From: ZC4RG35 sp036375695
GTDB taxonomy: Bacteria; Actinomycetota; Acidimicrobiia; Spongiisociales; ZC4RG35
Direction: 5' to 3'
DNA: 56,244 nt
Assembly: GCA_036375695.1 (NCBI GenBank)
Contig: DASVBU010000038.1
Coordinates: 1 to 56,244 of the forward strand
In this document: positions 41,901-49,129 of the stretch, piece after piece
Layout: each line of letters opens with the position of its first letter
Numbering within the stretch: position 1 is the stretch's first letter
Made by a program: the position numbers and the translations under genes
Notes under the pieces: generated by a model
Told to the model about the DNA's origin: nothing
What the model saw: the letters and a program-made list of their open reading frames with translations, nothing else
Database searches by the model: none

Positions 41901-42440
41901 GTAGTCGACACCGGTGTCGATGACCGCGATGGAGACACCGTCGCCGTCCGCGCCGGCCGCCTTGGCGACGTCGCCGCCGATCCAGGGAACGCTGTCCTCG
42001 TTGTCGACGTAGTAGCGGGTGACGCCACTCACGCTGAGGACGCCGTCCATGGCGCGAATCGCGGGAATGTCGCCGGCCCTGACCTTCACCCTCAGACCGT
42101 TGGCCGCCACCTGCATCGAGGACAGCTCCTCGACGATGACGTCGCTCAGAGCATCACGAATGCGGGCCTGCTGTGCCAGGTTGCGTTGGCCTTGAGCCTT
42201 CTGGGCAGCAGCCGGAGCTCCCGTCGCCGCCAGTTCTGCGACCGCCGGCTCATCCAGCTGGATGAACACCTGGACGATGTCGTCCGGGCTGTGCCGTTGG
42301 AACGCGTCCGATACGTTTCCCGATGCCCTCTCCCCGCGGTCGAAGGCTCGGAAGCCGTTCGGTGCGGCAGATAGGGGGCCGGCCACCACCATCATGGCGG
42401 TGACCATGGAGAGAATGGCCAGTATCGCCGTTCGTCTCAT
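38928..42440 (-). CDS. Secreted S8 subtilisin-like protease with PA insert and three SLH domains
   Basis: An 1170-residue exported protease. ATG 42440 follows an AGAGGGG site. Signal peptide ~1-26 (LAILSMVTAMMVVAGPLSAA); I9-like propeptide ~27-145. Catalytic triad D175 (VIDTGVDYTH), H246 (FGHGTHVA), S574 (NGTSMATPH), with N347 as oxyanion. A PA-type insert lies at ~415-525 (NIALIQRGTCSFSAKVRAAQ). A Fn3-like part and a ~240-residue middle region with Asp-rich segments (LDADSDGSDD at 831-840) follow. Three SLH domains (~991-1047, 1053-1107, 1113-1168) anchor it to the cell wall, each with a Cys pair (C1017/C1026, C1078/C1087, C1139/C1148) absent in ordinary SLH. It is extracellular and probably calcium-dependent. 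Natural substrates unknown. Confidence 0.92.
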   Translation of the reverse strand: MRRTAILAILSMVTAMMVVAGPLSAAPNGFRAFDRGERASGNVSDAFQRHSPDDIVQVFIQLDEPAVAELAATGAPAAAQKAQGQRNLAQQARIRDALSDVIVEELSSMQVAANGLRVKVRAGDIPAIRAMDGVLSVSGVTRYYVDNEDSVPWIGGDVAKAAGADGDGVSIAVIDTGVDYTHAAFGGPGTEQAYDENETGVIEPGTFPTAKVVGGFDFAGPIYDPCASTPVEVPSPDPDPLDVFGHGTHVAATAAGLEVPGGHGEGMAPDAVIYAYKVFGDATGCTDLTSDAIERALDPNNDLATDDHVDIINMSLGSDFGLPNDPSTIASQNAVDLGVVVVAASGNAGDIPYITSSPANADGAISVAASIDDGFFVNAVRVNSPAGIAGEYEATIGDFGALDSEITDDIAVADPLNACDPTDEAGLTGMINNPAELEDNIALIQRGTCSFSAKVRAAQEAGAIAVVVFDNQDEPLFTMSQDGTPDQPTIPAMLIGLDDGEAILAATETDTVNVTMSPDVVIEHPELADEMAAFSSRGPGIGNVFKPDVSAPGFGIISADVGSGDGGASSNGTSMATPHIAGLAAQLLDQYPDLTPEGVKSLIMNSARPAEPEGGVALARQGTGVAQADVAVLELHGYASPAGVSFGRINPLDAGDASETVTITRLEDDTTYTLEFIPNQPIDGVDLDFPTSVTTSGGTAAFDVTLSWDPEQMPADVGAFWEQTQTEFDGWIRIFDESHPGDDMVVGVMAVMDPASDLSVSGGQGSIDVANGGADGLASGYNLLGVGDASNGTIQAAGFTTFADGDLDVLDIALGLEPTETLNPYEIDVFLDADSDGSDDFLIVAADFGLLTGTGEFSGLYVTALFDLNLGGAFLQYVVQTDYNDEVASLLVDLNGDFGMNSDSDEFTADIFMFDLRDDSLVGLMEDLEIDLGSVIETEIGNLIGVGAGDGGSLSVTGSGDMLWLFPTNQVGSQYATTTVEAVPAPEPGPVFDDVPEDHLFFTEISWLAEEGITRGCNPPDNTLFCPDGVVTRGQMAAFIVRALGLPASSTDHFDDDDGHLFEAEINALADAGITRGCNPPDNTHYCPDATLTRAEMATFMQRAFELDPSATDWFVDDDGNIHEDAINAIAEVGITRGCNPPANTNYCPNANITRGQMAAFLYRAFHLDS

Positions 42441-42664
42441 GAGGTAACCCCTCTTTTCGTTGGCGTGTACGCGCGGAAATGCCGGATTCCGCAACTGGAG
42501 TCCGAGATGTCCGCCATTTGCACACCGCAAACCTACACATGGGGCATGAGCGCGTGTCGGGCGGAGCACTTTCCGAGGGCGCAGTCACCACCCGCCGTGG
42601 CCGCGTCGTATCGTCGCGGTGGGACCGGTCGGCGCCCGCCCGACAGGAACCGGAGGTCGCGACG

Positions 42665-43330
42665 ATGGAAAAGCGAGTAACCGCCAAGGCCTTCCACGAG
42701 GCACCCGGAGTCGAGGATTGGAGGATCCTCTACTGGGGAGCCCACGCCCATTACCGGACTCCCAGCTTCGTCGAGGGCGCCGCCCTGGTGGACGAGATCG
42801 CCCGAATCGGCGCCGAGATGGGCCGCTTCCCCGACGTCGACCTCCGCCCCGAGGGTGTGACCATCAAGACCTTCGCACGACCCGATGGCTCGGTGGGCGA
42901 GTCCGACGTGGAGATGGCGCGCCGGATATCGGTCGCGGCCCGCGAATTGGGGCTGGAGCCCGATCCGAGCCGGCTCAAGGTCGTCGGTGTCGCCGTGGCG
43001 CAGGACGAGGGCGTCGACACCCGCCCGTTCTGGAACGCCGTGCTGGGTTATGTCGACCTCGGCGACGAGGACTCCATCGACCCGACACGACGCAACCCGC
43101 ACTTCTGGTTCCATCCCATCGACCCGCCGAAGCCGGGCAGAGGGCGGTACCACATCGACGTCAGCGTTCCCGCCGATGAGGGTGAGCGGCGCCTCCAGGC
43201 CGCGCTGGCCGCGGGCGGCAGGCTGGTGCGGGACAACTCGCCGGAGTGGTGGACGATCGCCTCGCCGGACAACCACGGTGTCGACATCGCGATCTGGCCG
43301 GACAACGAGGACTACCAGGGCTGGACCTGA
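42665..43330 (+). CDS. Pterin-4a-carbinolamine dehydratase-like domain fused to a VOC domain
   Basis: A 221-residue protein from ATG 42665 with GGAGGT 8 nt upstream. Residues ~8-98 match the PCD fold (EDWRILYWGAHAHYRTPSFV, LVDEIARIGAEMGRFPDVDL, SDVEMARRISVAARELGL). The catalytic His residues of PCD (HHPD and the later TH) are replaced by RFPD and TF, so it is probably not an active dehydratase. Residues ~104-219 form a VOC (glyoxalase-like) domain. The two-domain form occurs in actinobacteria as a VOC family protein. Substrate unknown. It is the first gene of a + run with the LLM oxidoreductase and DHA2 transporter. Confidence 0.8.
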   Translation: MEKRVTAKAFHEAPGVEDWRILYWGAHAHYRTPSFVEGAALVDEIARIGAEMGRFPDVDLRPEGVTIKTFARPDGSVGESDVEMARRISVAARELGLEPDPSRLKVVGVAVAQDEGVDTRPFWNAVLGYVDLGDEDSIDPTRRNPHFWFHPIDPPKPGRGRYHIDVSVPADEGERRLQAALAAGGRLVRDNSPEWWTIASPDNHGVDIAIWPDNEDYQGWT

Positions 43331-43361
43331 CCGGGAATCGTTGCGCCCGCACGGGGGTTGA

Positions 43362-44393
43362 ATGACCTCCGTGAAGAAGATCGGCTTTCTCTCCTTCGGC
43401 CACTGGTCCAACGCCCCGGGCTCCCAGACGCGGACCGCTTCGGACTCGCTGCTCCAATCCATCGAGCTGGCCGTGGTCGCAGAGGAGCTCGGAGCCGATG
43501 GCGCGTACTTCCGTGTCCATCACTTCGCCCGTCAGCTCGCCTCGCCGTTTCCCCTTCTCGCGGCCATCGGTGCCCGGACCAGCCGCATCGAGATCGGCAC
43601 CGCCGTCATCGACATGCGCTACGAGAACCCCTTCTACATGGTCGAGGACGCCGGAGCGGCCGACCTCATCGCCGGTGGCCGGCTCCAGCTCGGCATCTCA
43701 CGCGGATCGCCGGAGCAGGTGATCGACGGCTGGCGCTACTTCGGCTACTCCCCCGCCGAAGGCGAGACCGACGCCGACATGGCCCGCCGCCACGCCGAGG
43801 TCTTCCTCGAACTGCTCCGCGGCGAGGGTTTCGCCCAGCCCAACCCGATGCCGATGTTCCCCAACCCTCCCGGCCTCCTCCGGCTGGAGCCGCACTCGGA
43901 AGGTCTGCGGGAGCGGATCTGGTGGGGCTCCGGCTCGAATGACACCGCCCGGTGGGCGGCGCAGCTGGGAATGAACCTGCAGAGCTCCACCCTCAAGTTC
44001 GACGAGTCGGGCAAGCCGTTCCACATCCAGCAGCGGGAGCAGATCGACATCTTCCGGGACGCGTGGAAGGAGGCGGGGCACCAGCGTGAAGCACGTGTCT
44101 CGGTGAGCCGCAGCATCTTCCCCATCGTGACCGAGCTCGACCGGGCCTACTTTGGACACGAGCGGCACGACCACGACACTGTCGGCATGATCGATGCCAA
44201 CACCAGGGCGATCTTCGGGCGCAGCTACGCGGCCGAGCCGGACGCCCTCGTCGAGGAGTTGCGCCAGGACGAGGCCATCGCAGCGGCCGACACGCTCCTT
44301 CTCACCATCCCCAACCAGCTGGGTGTCGAGTACAACGCCCACGTCATCGAGTCGGTCCTGAAGTACGTCGCGCCCGAGCTCGGCTGGCGGTGA
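43362..44393 (+). CDS. LLM-class flavin-dependent oxidoreductase
   Basis: A 343-residue luciferase-like monooxygenase (beta-alpha barrel). It begins KIGFLSFGHWSNAPGSQTRT and has AVVAEELGADGAYFRVHH, IGARTSRIEIGTAVIDMRYE, GRLQLGISRGSPEQVIDGW and the C-terminal barrel. These enzymes use FMN or F420 to oxidise or reduce small organics. Here FMN-type is likelier than F420, but that is not decided by sequence. It lies 31 nt after the PCD-VOC gene and overlaps the transporter by 4 nt, so the three may form a small catabolic or detoxification unit. Confidence 0.9.
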   Translation: MTSVKKIGFLSFGHWSNAPGSQTRTASDSLLQSIELAVVAEELGADGAYFRVHHFARQLASPFPLLAAIGARTSRIEIGTAVIDMRYENPFYMVEDAGAADLIAGGRLQLGISRGSPEQVIDGWRYFGYSPAEGETDADMARRHAEVFLELLRGEGFAQPNPMPMFPNPPGLLRLEPHSEGLRERIWWGSGSNDTARWAAQLGMNLQSSTLKFDESGKPFHIQQREQIDIFRDAWKEAGHQREARVSVSRSIFPIVTELDRAYFGHERHDHDTVGMIDANTRAIFGRSYAAEPDALVEELRQDEAIAAADTLLLTIPNQLGVEYNAHVIESVLKYVAPELGWR

Positions 44394-45931
44394 GGATGAC
44401 GGCAACCGCTGCGCCCGAGACATCCCGCCGCGACGTCCTCCTGGTCTTCGTCGCACTGATGCTGGGCATGTTCCTGGCGTCGCTCGACCAGACGATCGTG
44501 GCCACCGCCCTTCCCACCATCGTCGGGGAGCTGGGCGGCATCTCCCATCTCTCGTGGGTCGTGACGGCGTACCTGCTCACCTCCACGGCGAGCGCACCGC
44601 TGTACGGGAAGCTCTCCGATCTCTATGGCCGCAAGCTGATGTTCCAGGCGGCCATCGGCATCTTCCTGGTGGGCTCCGTGTTGTGCGGCTTCGCCTTCGG
44701 CATGGGTCAGCTGATCACCTTCCGGGCCATCCAGGGGCTGGGCGCCGGGGGCCTCATCGTCATGGCCCTCACGATCATCGGGGACGTCCTTTCCCCCAGG
44801 GAGCGGGGTCGGTATCAGGGCTACATGGGCTCGGTGTTCGCGGTGTCCTCGGTGGGCGGGCCGCTGCTCGGCGGCTTCATCGTCGACAACCTCGACTGGC
44901 GGTGGGTGTTCTTCGTAAACGTGCCCGTGGGCCTGGCCGCGATGGCAGCCACCGCCCGTTTCCTCCATCTCCCGGTGCGGCGTAGGGAGCATTCCATCGA
45001 CTACCTCGGAGCGGCGCTGCTGGTCTCGGGAGTGACCGCCCTTCTCCTGGTGACTGTTTGGGGTGGGTCCGAGTACGACTGGGCGTCTCCTCAGATCATC
45101 GGCCTCGGAGCCGCGTCCGCGGTGCTGCTCACCCTGTTCGTGTTCCAGGAGCGGAGAGCCGCGGAGCCGATCCTCCCCCTGCGCCTCTTCCGAAATCGCA
45201 CCTTCACGATCACGTCGACCACCGGATTCATCATCGGGCTGGCCATGTTCGGCAGCATCGTGTTCCTGCCCCTGTTCCTCCAGGCGGTGATCGGCGTCAG
45301 TCCGACCCATTCGGGCCTCCTCCTGGTGCCCCTGATGGCCGGGGTGCTCTCCTCCTCGATCATCTCGGGGCGTCGCATCTCCCACCACGGGCGCTACAAG
45401 CGCTATCCCCTGGCCGGGACATCGGTGGCGGCTCTGGGCCTGTACCTGCTCTCCACCATGAGCCCTGAAACCAGCCTGGTGACAGCCTCGGCATACATGC
45501 TGATCCTCGGGGTCGGCGTCGGGCTGGTGCTCCAAGTGCTGGTGATCGCGGTGCAGAACGCCGTCGACATGGAGGATCTGGGTGTCGCCACCTCGTCCCA
45601 GGCGTTCTTCCGCTCACTGGGCGGGTCTTTCGGCACCGCTCTCTTCGGGGCGGTGTTGGGGAGCAGATTGGCCATCGAGATCGCAAGACGTCTCCCCGAC
45701 ACCGGTGGTCTTGGGATCGGCGACCTCACGGGCAGCCCCGAGGCGATCCATGCCCTTCCCCCTGCCATACGTGAGCAGGTGGTCGCGGCCCTGTCGGATG
45801 CCATAACCGCGTCTTTCGTCGTGGCGGTCCCGTTCGCCCTGGCCGCGCTGGCGCTGGCGGTGTTCCTGCCCGAGCTGCCGCTTCGGGATCAGGCCCACGT
45901 CAGCGCGGCGCCGGCGACCGAGCCGCTGTAG
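44390..45931 (+). CDS. DHA2-family MFS multidrug transporter (14 TM)
   Basis: A 513-residue membrane protein of the DHA2 drug:H+ antiporter family with about 14 TM helices. It has LDQTIVATALPTIVGELGG (motif D1), LYGKLSDLYGRKLMFQAAIG (motif A), AIQGLGAGGLIVMALTIIGD (motif B), and VSSVGGPLLGGFIVDNLDWRWVFFVNVP (motif C, shown as PLLGGFIVDNLDWRW). The start is GTG 44390 overlapping the oxidoreductase stop (GTGA); ATG 44396 is an alternative. Substrate is unknown. Confidence 0.93.
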   Translation: MRMTATAAPETSRRDVLLVFVALMLGMFLASLDQTIVATALPTIVGELGGISHLSWVVTAYLLTSTASAPLYGKLSDLYGRKLMFQAAIGIFLVGSVLCGFAFGMGQLITFRAIQGLGAGGLIVMALTIIGDVLSPRERGRYQGYMGSVFAVSSVGGPLLGGFIVDNLDWRWVFFVNVPVGLAAMAATARFLHLPVRRREHSIDYLGAALLVSGVTALLLVTVWGGSEYDWASPQIIGLGAASAVLLTLFVFQERRAAEPILPLRLFRNRTFTITSTTGFIIGLAMFGSIVFLPLFLQAVIGVSPTHSGLLLVPLMAGVLSSSIISGRRISHHGRYKRYPLAGTSVAALGLYLLSTMSPETSLVTASAYMLILGVGVGLVLQVLVIAVQNAVDMEDLGVATSSQAFFRSLGGSFGTALFGAVLGSRLAIEIARRLPDTGGLGIGDLTGSPEAIHALPPAIREQVVAALSDAITASFVVAVPFALAALALAVFLPELPLRDQAHVSAAPATEPL

Positions 45932-45934
45932 CGA

Positions 45935-46183
45935 TCAGATCTCGATGCCGAGCTCTTCGAAGATGCGGGCGCGCTCCTCTTCGAACTCCTTGGCGCTGAT
46001 CTTGCCCGCCTCGTGACGCTCGTTGAGGCGGGCGAACTCCTCCATTAGGGCCTGCTCGTCGACATCGGGCTTGTCCGTGTCGGAGCGGCGTTCGGCTCGC
46101 TTCTCCCGCTTCGCCTCCTGCTTCTCCTGACGGGCCTTCTCCCGGCTCCGCTTCAAGGCGGCTTCGCGACCCCGCTTAGCCAC
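45935..46183 (-). CDS. SHOCT-domain protein
   Basis: An 82-residue protein. The first half is very basic with a predicted helix (SREKARQEKQEAKREKRAER). The second half is a SHOCT motif (EEFARLNERHEAGKISAKEF, then ERARIFEELGI), an oligomerisation/short helical module often found at C termini. It may bind nucleic acid by its basic tail. It is convergent with the DHA2 gene (3 nt) and lies 30 nt after the RRM gene in the same direction. Confidence 0.82.
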   Translation of the reverse strand: MAKRGREAALKRSREKARQEKQEAKREKRAERRSDTDKPDVDEQALMEEFARLNERHEAGKISAKEFEEERARIFEELGIEI

Positions 46184-46213
46184 GGACCCGCCCGGTCGGA
46201 GCCGGCCGAGACT

Positions 46214-46465
46214 TCATCGTCTCGGCTTGGCCACGTTGACGGTCAGAGCGCGGCCGCCGACATCACGCCCGTCGAGGGCGTCGATCGCCTTCTGGGCCTC
46301 TTCCTGCGATCCCATTTCGACGAATCCGAAACCACGGGAGCGACCGGTGTCGCGATCGGTGATTACCTGGGCCCGTACGACCTCGCCGTACTGGCCGAAC
46401 AGGGACCTGAGATCACCCTCGGTGGTGTTGAAGGTGAAGTTCCCCACGTAGAGATTGGTGGACAT
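46214..46465 (-). CDS. Single-RRM RNA-binding protein
   Basis: An 83-residue protein that is essentially one RRM. RNP2 is LYVGNF (~residues 5-10) and RNP1 is RGFGFVEM (~44-51). ATG 46465 has GAGGAG 6 nt upstream. Similar small RRM proteins in cyanobacteria and some actinobacteria bind RNA and are often cold-inducible. The ~110-nt leader begins near a 7-bp hairpin, which could be a control element. Targets unknown. Confidence 0.9.
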   Translation of the reverse strand: MSTNLYVGNFTFNTTEGDLRSLFGQYGEVVRAQVITDRDTGRSRGFGFVEMGSQEEAQKAIDALDGRDVGGRALTVNVAKPRR

Positions 46466-46550
46466 GCGTTCTCCTCGTCCGTCGGAACCTTCACCAAGCA
46501 GGCGGGCGGACCCACCGCTCCAATCGACGGACCAGAAGAGCAGCAAGGCG

Positions 46551-46568
46551 GTAGCGGTCTTCCGCTAC
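46551..46568. other. 5'-leader hairpin of the RRM gene
   Basis: GTAGCGG (46551-46557) and CCGCTAC (46562-46568) form a stem with a 4-nt loop, 86-103 nt upstream of the RRM start. If the TAAGCT box at 46576-46581 is used, the hairpin sits at the very 5' end of the transcript. Confidence 0.45.
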
Positions 46569-46575
46569 GGGACGC

Positions 46576-46581
46576 AGCTTA
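46576..46581 (-). promoter_or_regulatory. Possible -10 element of the RRM gene
   Basis: TAAGCT on the minus strand, about 111 nt upstream of the RRM start, would begin the mRNA at the hairpin 46551-46568 and give a long leader, which is unusual for this genome. Weak on its own. Confidence 0.35.
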
Positions 46582-46618
46582 GGCGTTGCCCCGACCTAGC
46601 CGCCGCGCCCACGCCCTC

Positions 46619-46647
46619 TTGACAGAGTCATGGTCATCCCGTAACGT
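46619..46647 (+). promoter_or_regulatory. Promoter of the ArsR-family regulator
   Basis: TTGACA (46619-46624), a 17-nt spacer and TAACGT (46642-46647) form a near-consensus promoter. The ATG at 46656 is 8 nt after the -10 box, so the transcript should be leaderless. Confidence 0.7.
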
Positions 46648-46664
46648 ACAACCAAATGGTTGTA
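46647..46664. promoter_or_regulatory. Operator palindrome overlapping -10, +1 and start codon
   Basis: TACAACCA (46647-46654) and TGGTTGTA (46657-46664) form a perfect inverted repeat with AA between. It overlaps the end of the -10 box, the expected transcription start and the ATG. This is the place for autorepression by the ArsR-type protein encoded here. Confidence 0.7.
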
Positions 46665-47003
46665 GATCAGCGACCGGGTGCAGAGCTCTCCGTCGAGCAA
46701 GTCGATCGGATCTTCCATGCGCTGGCGGACTCCACGCGTCGGGACATCCTGCGCCGGTCGATGGCCGGCCCGCTCTCGGTGAGCGAGCTGGCCGCGGCCT
46801 ACGACATGTCATTCGCCGCGGTGCAGAAGCACGTGGCGGTCCTGGAAGGAGCTGGTCTCGTGACCAAGGAACCCGATGGCCGCAAGCGCCTCGTCAACGG
46901 GAACCCGGAAACCCTCGCCGAGGCACAGGTGCTGATCGACGCCTACGAGCAGATCTGGCGGGATCGGGTACACCGACTGGACGCTCTGTTTGCCGACGAC
47001 TGA
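46656..47003 (+). CDS. ArsR/SdpR-type winged-helix regulator
   Basis: A 115-residue repressor with the ArsR fold (VDRIFHALADSTRRDILRRS, LSVSELAAAYDMSFAAVQKH, LEGAGLVTKEPDGRKRLV). No metal-binding CxC is present; such regulators sense other signals or act by their partner. It is followed 17 nt on by a protein with two SRPBCC domains, the widespread ArsR-SRPBCC (AHSA1-like) pair. It probably represses its own operon at the palindrome over its start codon. Confidence 0.9.
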   Translation: MVVDQRPGAELSVEQVDRIFHALADSTRRDILRRSMAGPLSVSELAAAYDMSFAAVQKHVAVLEGAGLVTKEPDGRKRLVNGNPETLAEAQVLIDAYEQIWRDRVHRLDALFADD

Positions 47004-47020
47004 CCGAAAGGAACAAGCAA

Positions 47021-47995
47021 ATGCCCATCACAGCAGTCAAGAAGAACCCGGAAGAGCTCACTCTCGAGGTCGTCGCCGACTTCCCCGTCCCCGTGGAGCG
47101 TCTCTGGGACGCCTATGCCGACCCCCGGCAGTTGGAGAGGTTCTGGGGGCCGGTGGAGTGGCCTGCCACGTTCACCCGCCACGACATGTTCCCCGGCGGC
47201 AGGTCGGAGTACGTGATGACCGGCCCGAATGGTGAGACCTCCGCCGGGTACTGGGACTTCGTCTCCGTCGACCGACACAAGTCGTTCGAGGTGATCGACG
47301 GCTTTGCCAACGCCGACGGGACACCGAACCACGACTTCCCCCGGATCCGCGTGGTGTTCCGGTTCGAGCCCACCGACAACGGCTCGCGTCTCATCACCAC
47401 CTCCTACTTCTCCTCCGCGGACGAGCTCCAGCAGCTCCTGGAGATGGGGATGGAGGAAGGGATGCGCTCGGCGATGTCCCAGATCGACGACGTGGTCGCC
47501 GACCTCGCATCGTTCGCCGCCGGGATCGCCACCCAGGCCCAGATCCTCAACGACACCCAGGTGCGCACGTCCCGGATCGTCCGCGGCACCGTCGACCAGG
47601 TGTGGCGTGCCCACACCGAGGCCGACCTGGTGAAGCGTTGGATGACCGGGCCGGACGGCTGGACCATGCCTGTGGCCGATATCGCCACCGAGCCAGGCGA
47701 GACCTACCGGTACGAGTGGGAGAACGAGGAAACCGGTGACCGCTTCGGCTTCACCGGAGAACTCCTCGAGGCCCAGCCCCCGTATCGCATGGTCACCACG
47801 GAGGGGATGATCGGGATGGAGGGCCCACCGGCGATCAACGACCTGACCTTCCGCCCGGTCGAAGGTGGGACCCTGGTGACGATCGTCATCACCTACCCGA
47901 GCACGGAGGTCCGCGACATGGTGCTCGCCACGGGCATGGTCGACGGCATGGAGACCAGCTACGCCCGTCTCGAGGAACAGGTCCTGGCTGCCTGA
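47021..47995 (+). CDS. Protein with two tandem SRPBCC (AHSA1-like) domains
   Basis: A 324-residue protein from ATG 47021 (AAAGGA ~9 nt upstream). Domain 1 (~residues 8-150) has VPVERLWDAYADPRQLERFW, the GGxxEYVM strand and FRFEPTDNGSRLITTSYFSS; domain 2 (~180-322) repeats the pattern with GTVDQVWRAHTEADLVKRWM and FRPVEGGTLVTIVITYPS. Such domains bind hydrophobic ligands in a cavity, and as partners of ArsR-type regulators their ligand is unknown. Tandem fusion of two copies is less common than single ones. Confidence 0.88.
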   Translation: MPITAVKKNPEELTLEVVADFPVPVERLWDAYADPRQLERFWGPVEWPATFTRHDMFPGGRSEYVMTGPNGETSAGYWDFVSVDRHKSFEVIDGFANADGTPNHDFPRIRVVFRFEPTDNGSRLITTSYFSSADELQQLLEMGMEEGMRSAMSQIDDVVADLASFAAGIATQAQILNDTQVRTSRIVRGTVDQVWRAHTEADLVKRWMTGPDGWTMPVADIATEPGETYRYEWENEETGDRFGFTGELLEAQPPYRMVTTEGMIGMEGPPAINDLTFRPVEGGTLVTIVITYPSTEVRDMVLATGMVDGMETSYARLEEQVLAA

Positions 47996-48010
47996 ACCAC
48001 CGCGAAAGCA

Positions 48011-48043
48011 GGGCGGGTCGCTCCGGCGGCCCGCCCTCTTTTT
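48011..48043 (+). terminator. Intrinsic terminator after the SRPBCC gene
   Basis: GGGCGGG (48011-48017) pairs with CCCGCCC (48030-48036), loop 12 nt, followed by TCTTTTT (48037-48043). It lies 16 nt past the stop and ends the ArsR-SRPBCC operon. Confidence 0.85.
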
Positions 48044-48101
48044 CGCGTCACCCCCACCGGGGCGCGTCAAGACCCGAGTCATTTCGACCGATCACAACAG
48101 G

Positions 48102-49118
48102 GTGAGACTCCATCACATCCCCACGGTGAGGAGAATCCACCCCGGGTGGTGGGTGGCCCTGATCGGCGGCGCCCTGCTCGCCGGCTGGGCCGTGGTGTCC
48201 TGGTCCGGGGGGACGCGGACCGCCATGCCCCACCTGATGTATCTGCCCATAGTGGTCGCGGCACTGGTGGGAGGCGTCCGGGCGGGACTGCTCACGGCAG
48301 CGATCGCAGGTCTGCTGATGGGCCCGCTGATGCCTCTCGACACCGCCCTGAAGGAGCCACAGACCCTCGGTGGATGGGCTCTTCGGATGGCCTTCTTCGT
48401 GGTGGTCGGGCTCATCGTCGGCGAAGGGCGCCGTCGCCTCCTCAAGATGGAGCAGACCCGTCAGAAATTCATCTCGGCCGTGGCCCACGAGGTGCGCACC
48501 CCCCTGTCGGCCATCCTCGGCTTCTCCCAGATCATCTCGGACCGCTTCGACGACCTCCCGGAGAAGGAGATGCGCGAGTTCGTCCACGTCATCAACAAGG
48601 AGGTCGGCGAGCTCCAGGACATCATCGAGGGCTACATCGTCGCCGCCCGACTCGACGACGAGGCGCTCGTGTTCGAGCCACGCCCGATCGAGCTCGACAC
48701 CGCCGTGCGTGAGGCGTTGGAGCGTCTGCCGGAGACGGTGGTCGACGGCAAGCTCCGCCTCGACCTCCAACCGGCAGTCTGCTGGGCGGATCCGGTGCGC
48801 GCCCGTCAGGCGATCCGGGCTTTGGTGGGCCACTGCCTCGCCTACCTCGAAGGCGACCTCGTGATCTCCACCTGGCAGAACGGGAAGGCCGCGGTGGTGG
48901 CGGCTCGACACCGCTCCGACGTCACCCGGGACGTGCTGATGGAGGGCATGGCCCCGATGACGCAAGTCCGGCCCGGGGCAACGAGACCTCATCCGGTGGG
49001 GATGGGTCTGGCCGTTGCATCGCGTCTCGCCGACCTGATGGGCGGATCACTGTTCCACCACAGCAACGGCTCACACAGCAGCTTCGAGATGCACCTCCCG
49101 GTGCCGAGCGCCGGCTAG
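48102..49118 (+). CDS. Membrane histidine kinase with an atypical ATP-binding domain
   Basis: A 338-residue protein from GTG 48102 (GTG 48126 is an alternative). Three to four TM helices (~17-33, 45-60, 62-77, 93-107) precede a HisKA domain with H129 in SAVAHEVRTPLSAILGFSQI. In the following HATPase-like part the N-box is altered (RARQAIRALVGHCLAYLEG lacks the Asn residues), no DxGxG (G1) motif is seen, but GMGLAVASRLADLMGGSLF (G2-like) is kept. It may be a weak or pseudo-kinase. No response regulator is next to it. It would sense a membrane or cytosolic signal that is unknown. Confidence 0.82.
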   Translation: MRLHHIPTVRRIHPGWWVALIGGALLAGWAVVSWSGGTRTAMPHLMYLPIVVAALVGGVRAGLLTAAIAGLLMGPLMPLDTALKEPQTLGGWALRMAFFVVVGLIVGEGRRRLLKMEQTRQKFISAVAHEVRTPLSAILGFSQIISDRFDDLPEKEMREFVHVINKEVGELQDIIEGYIVAARLDDEALVFEPRPIELDTAVREALERLPETVVDGKLRLDLQPAVCWADPVRARQAIRALVGHCLAYLEGDLVISTWQNGKAAVVAARHRSDVTRDVLMEGMAPMTQVRPGATRPHPVGMGLAVASRLADLMGGSLFHHSNGSHSSFEMHLPVPSAG

Positions 49119-49129
49119 GCGCGCCACGC

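Noticed and set aside
40000..42000. Frameshift in the subtilase gene.
   Set aside because: The reading frame is continuous through catalytic, PA-type and SLH parts, so no break is needed.
42441..42664. Promoter or small gene in the 224-nt gap between the subtilase and the PCD-VOC gene.
   Set aside because: No good -10/-35 pair, no convincing short frame and no strong hairpin were found; only the ribosome sites of the two flanking genes are clear.
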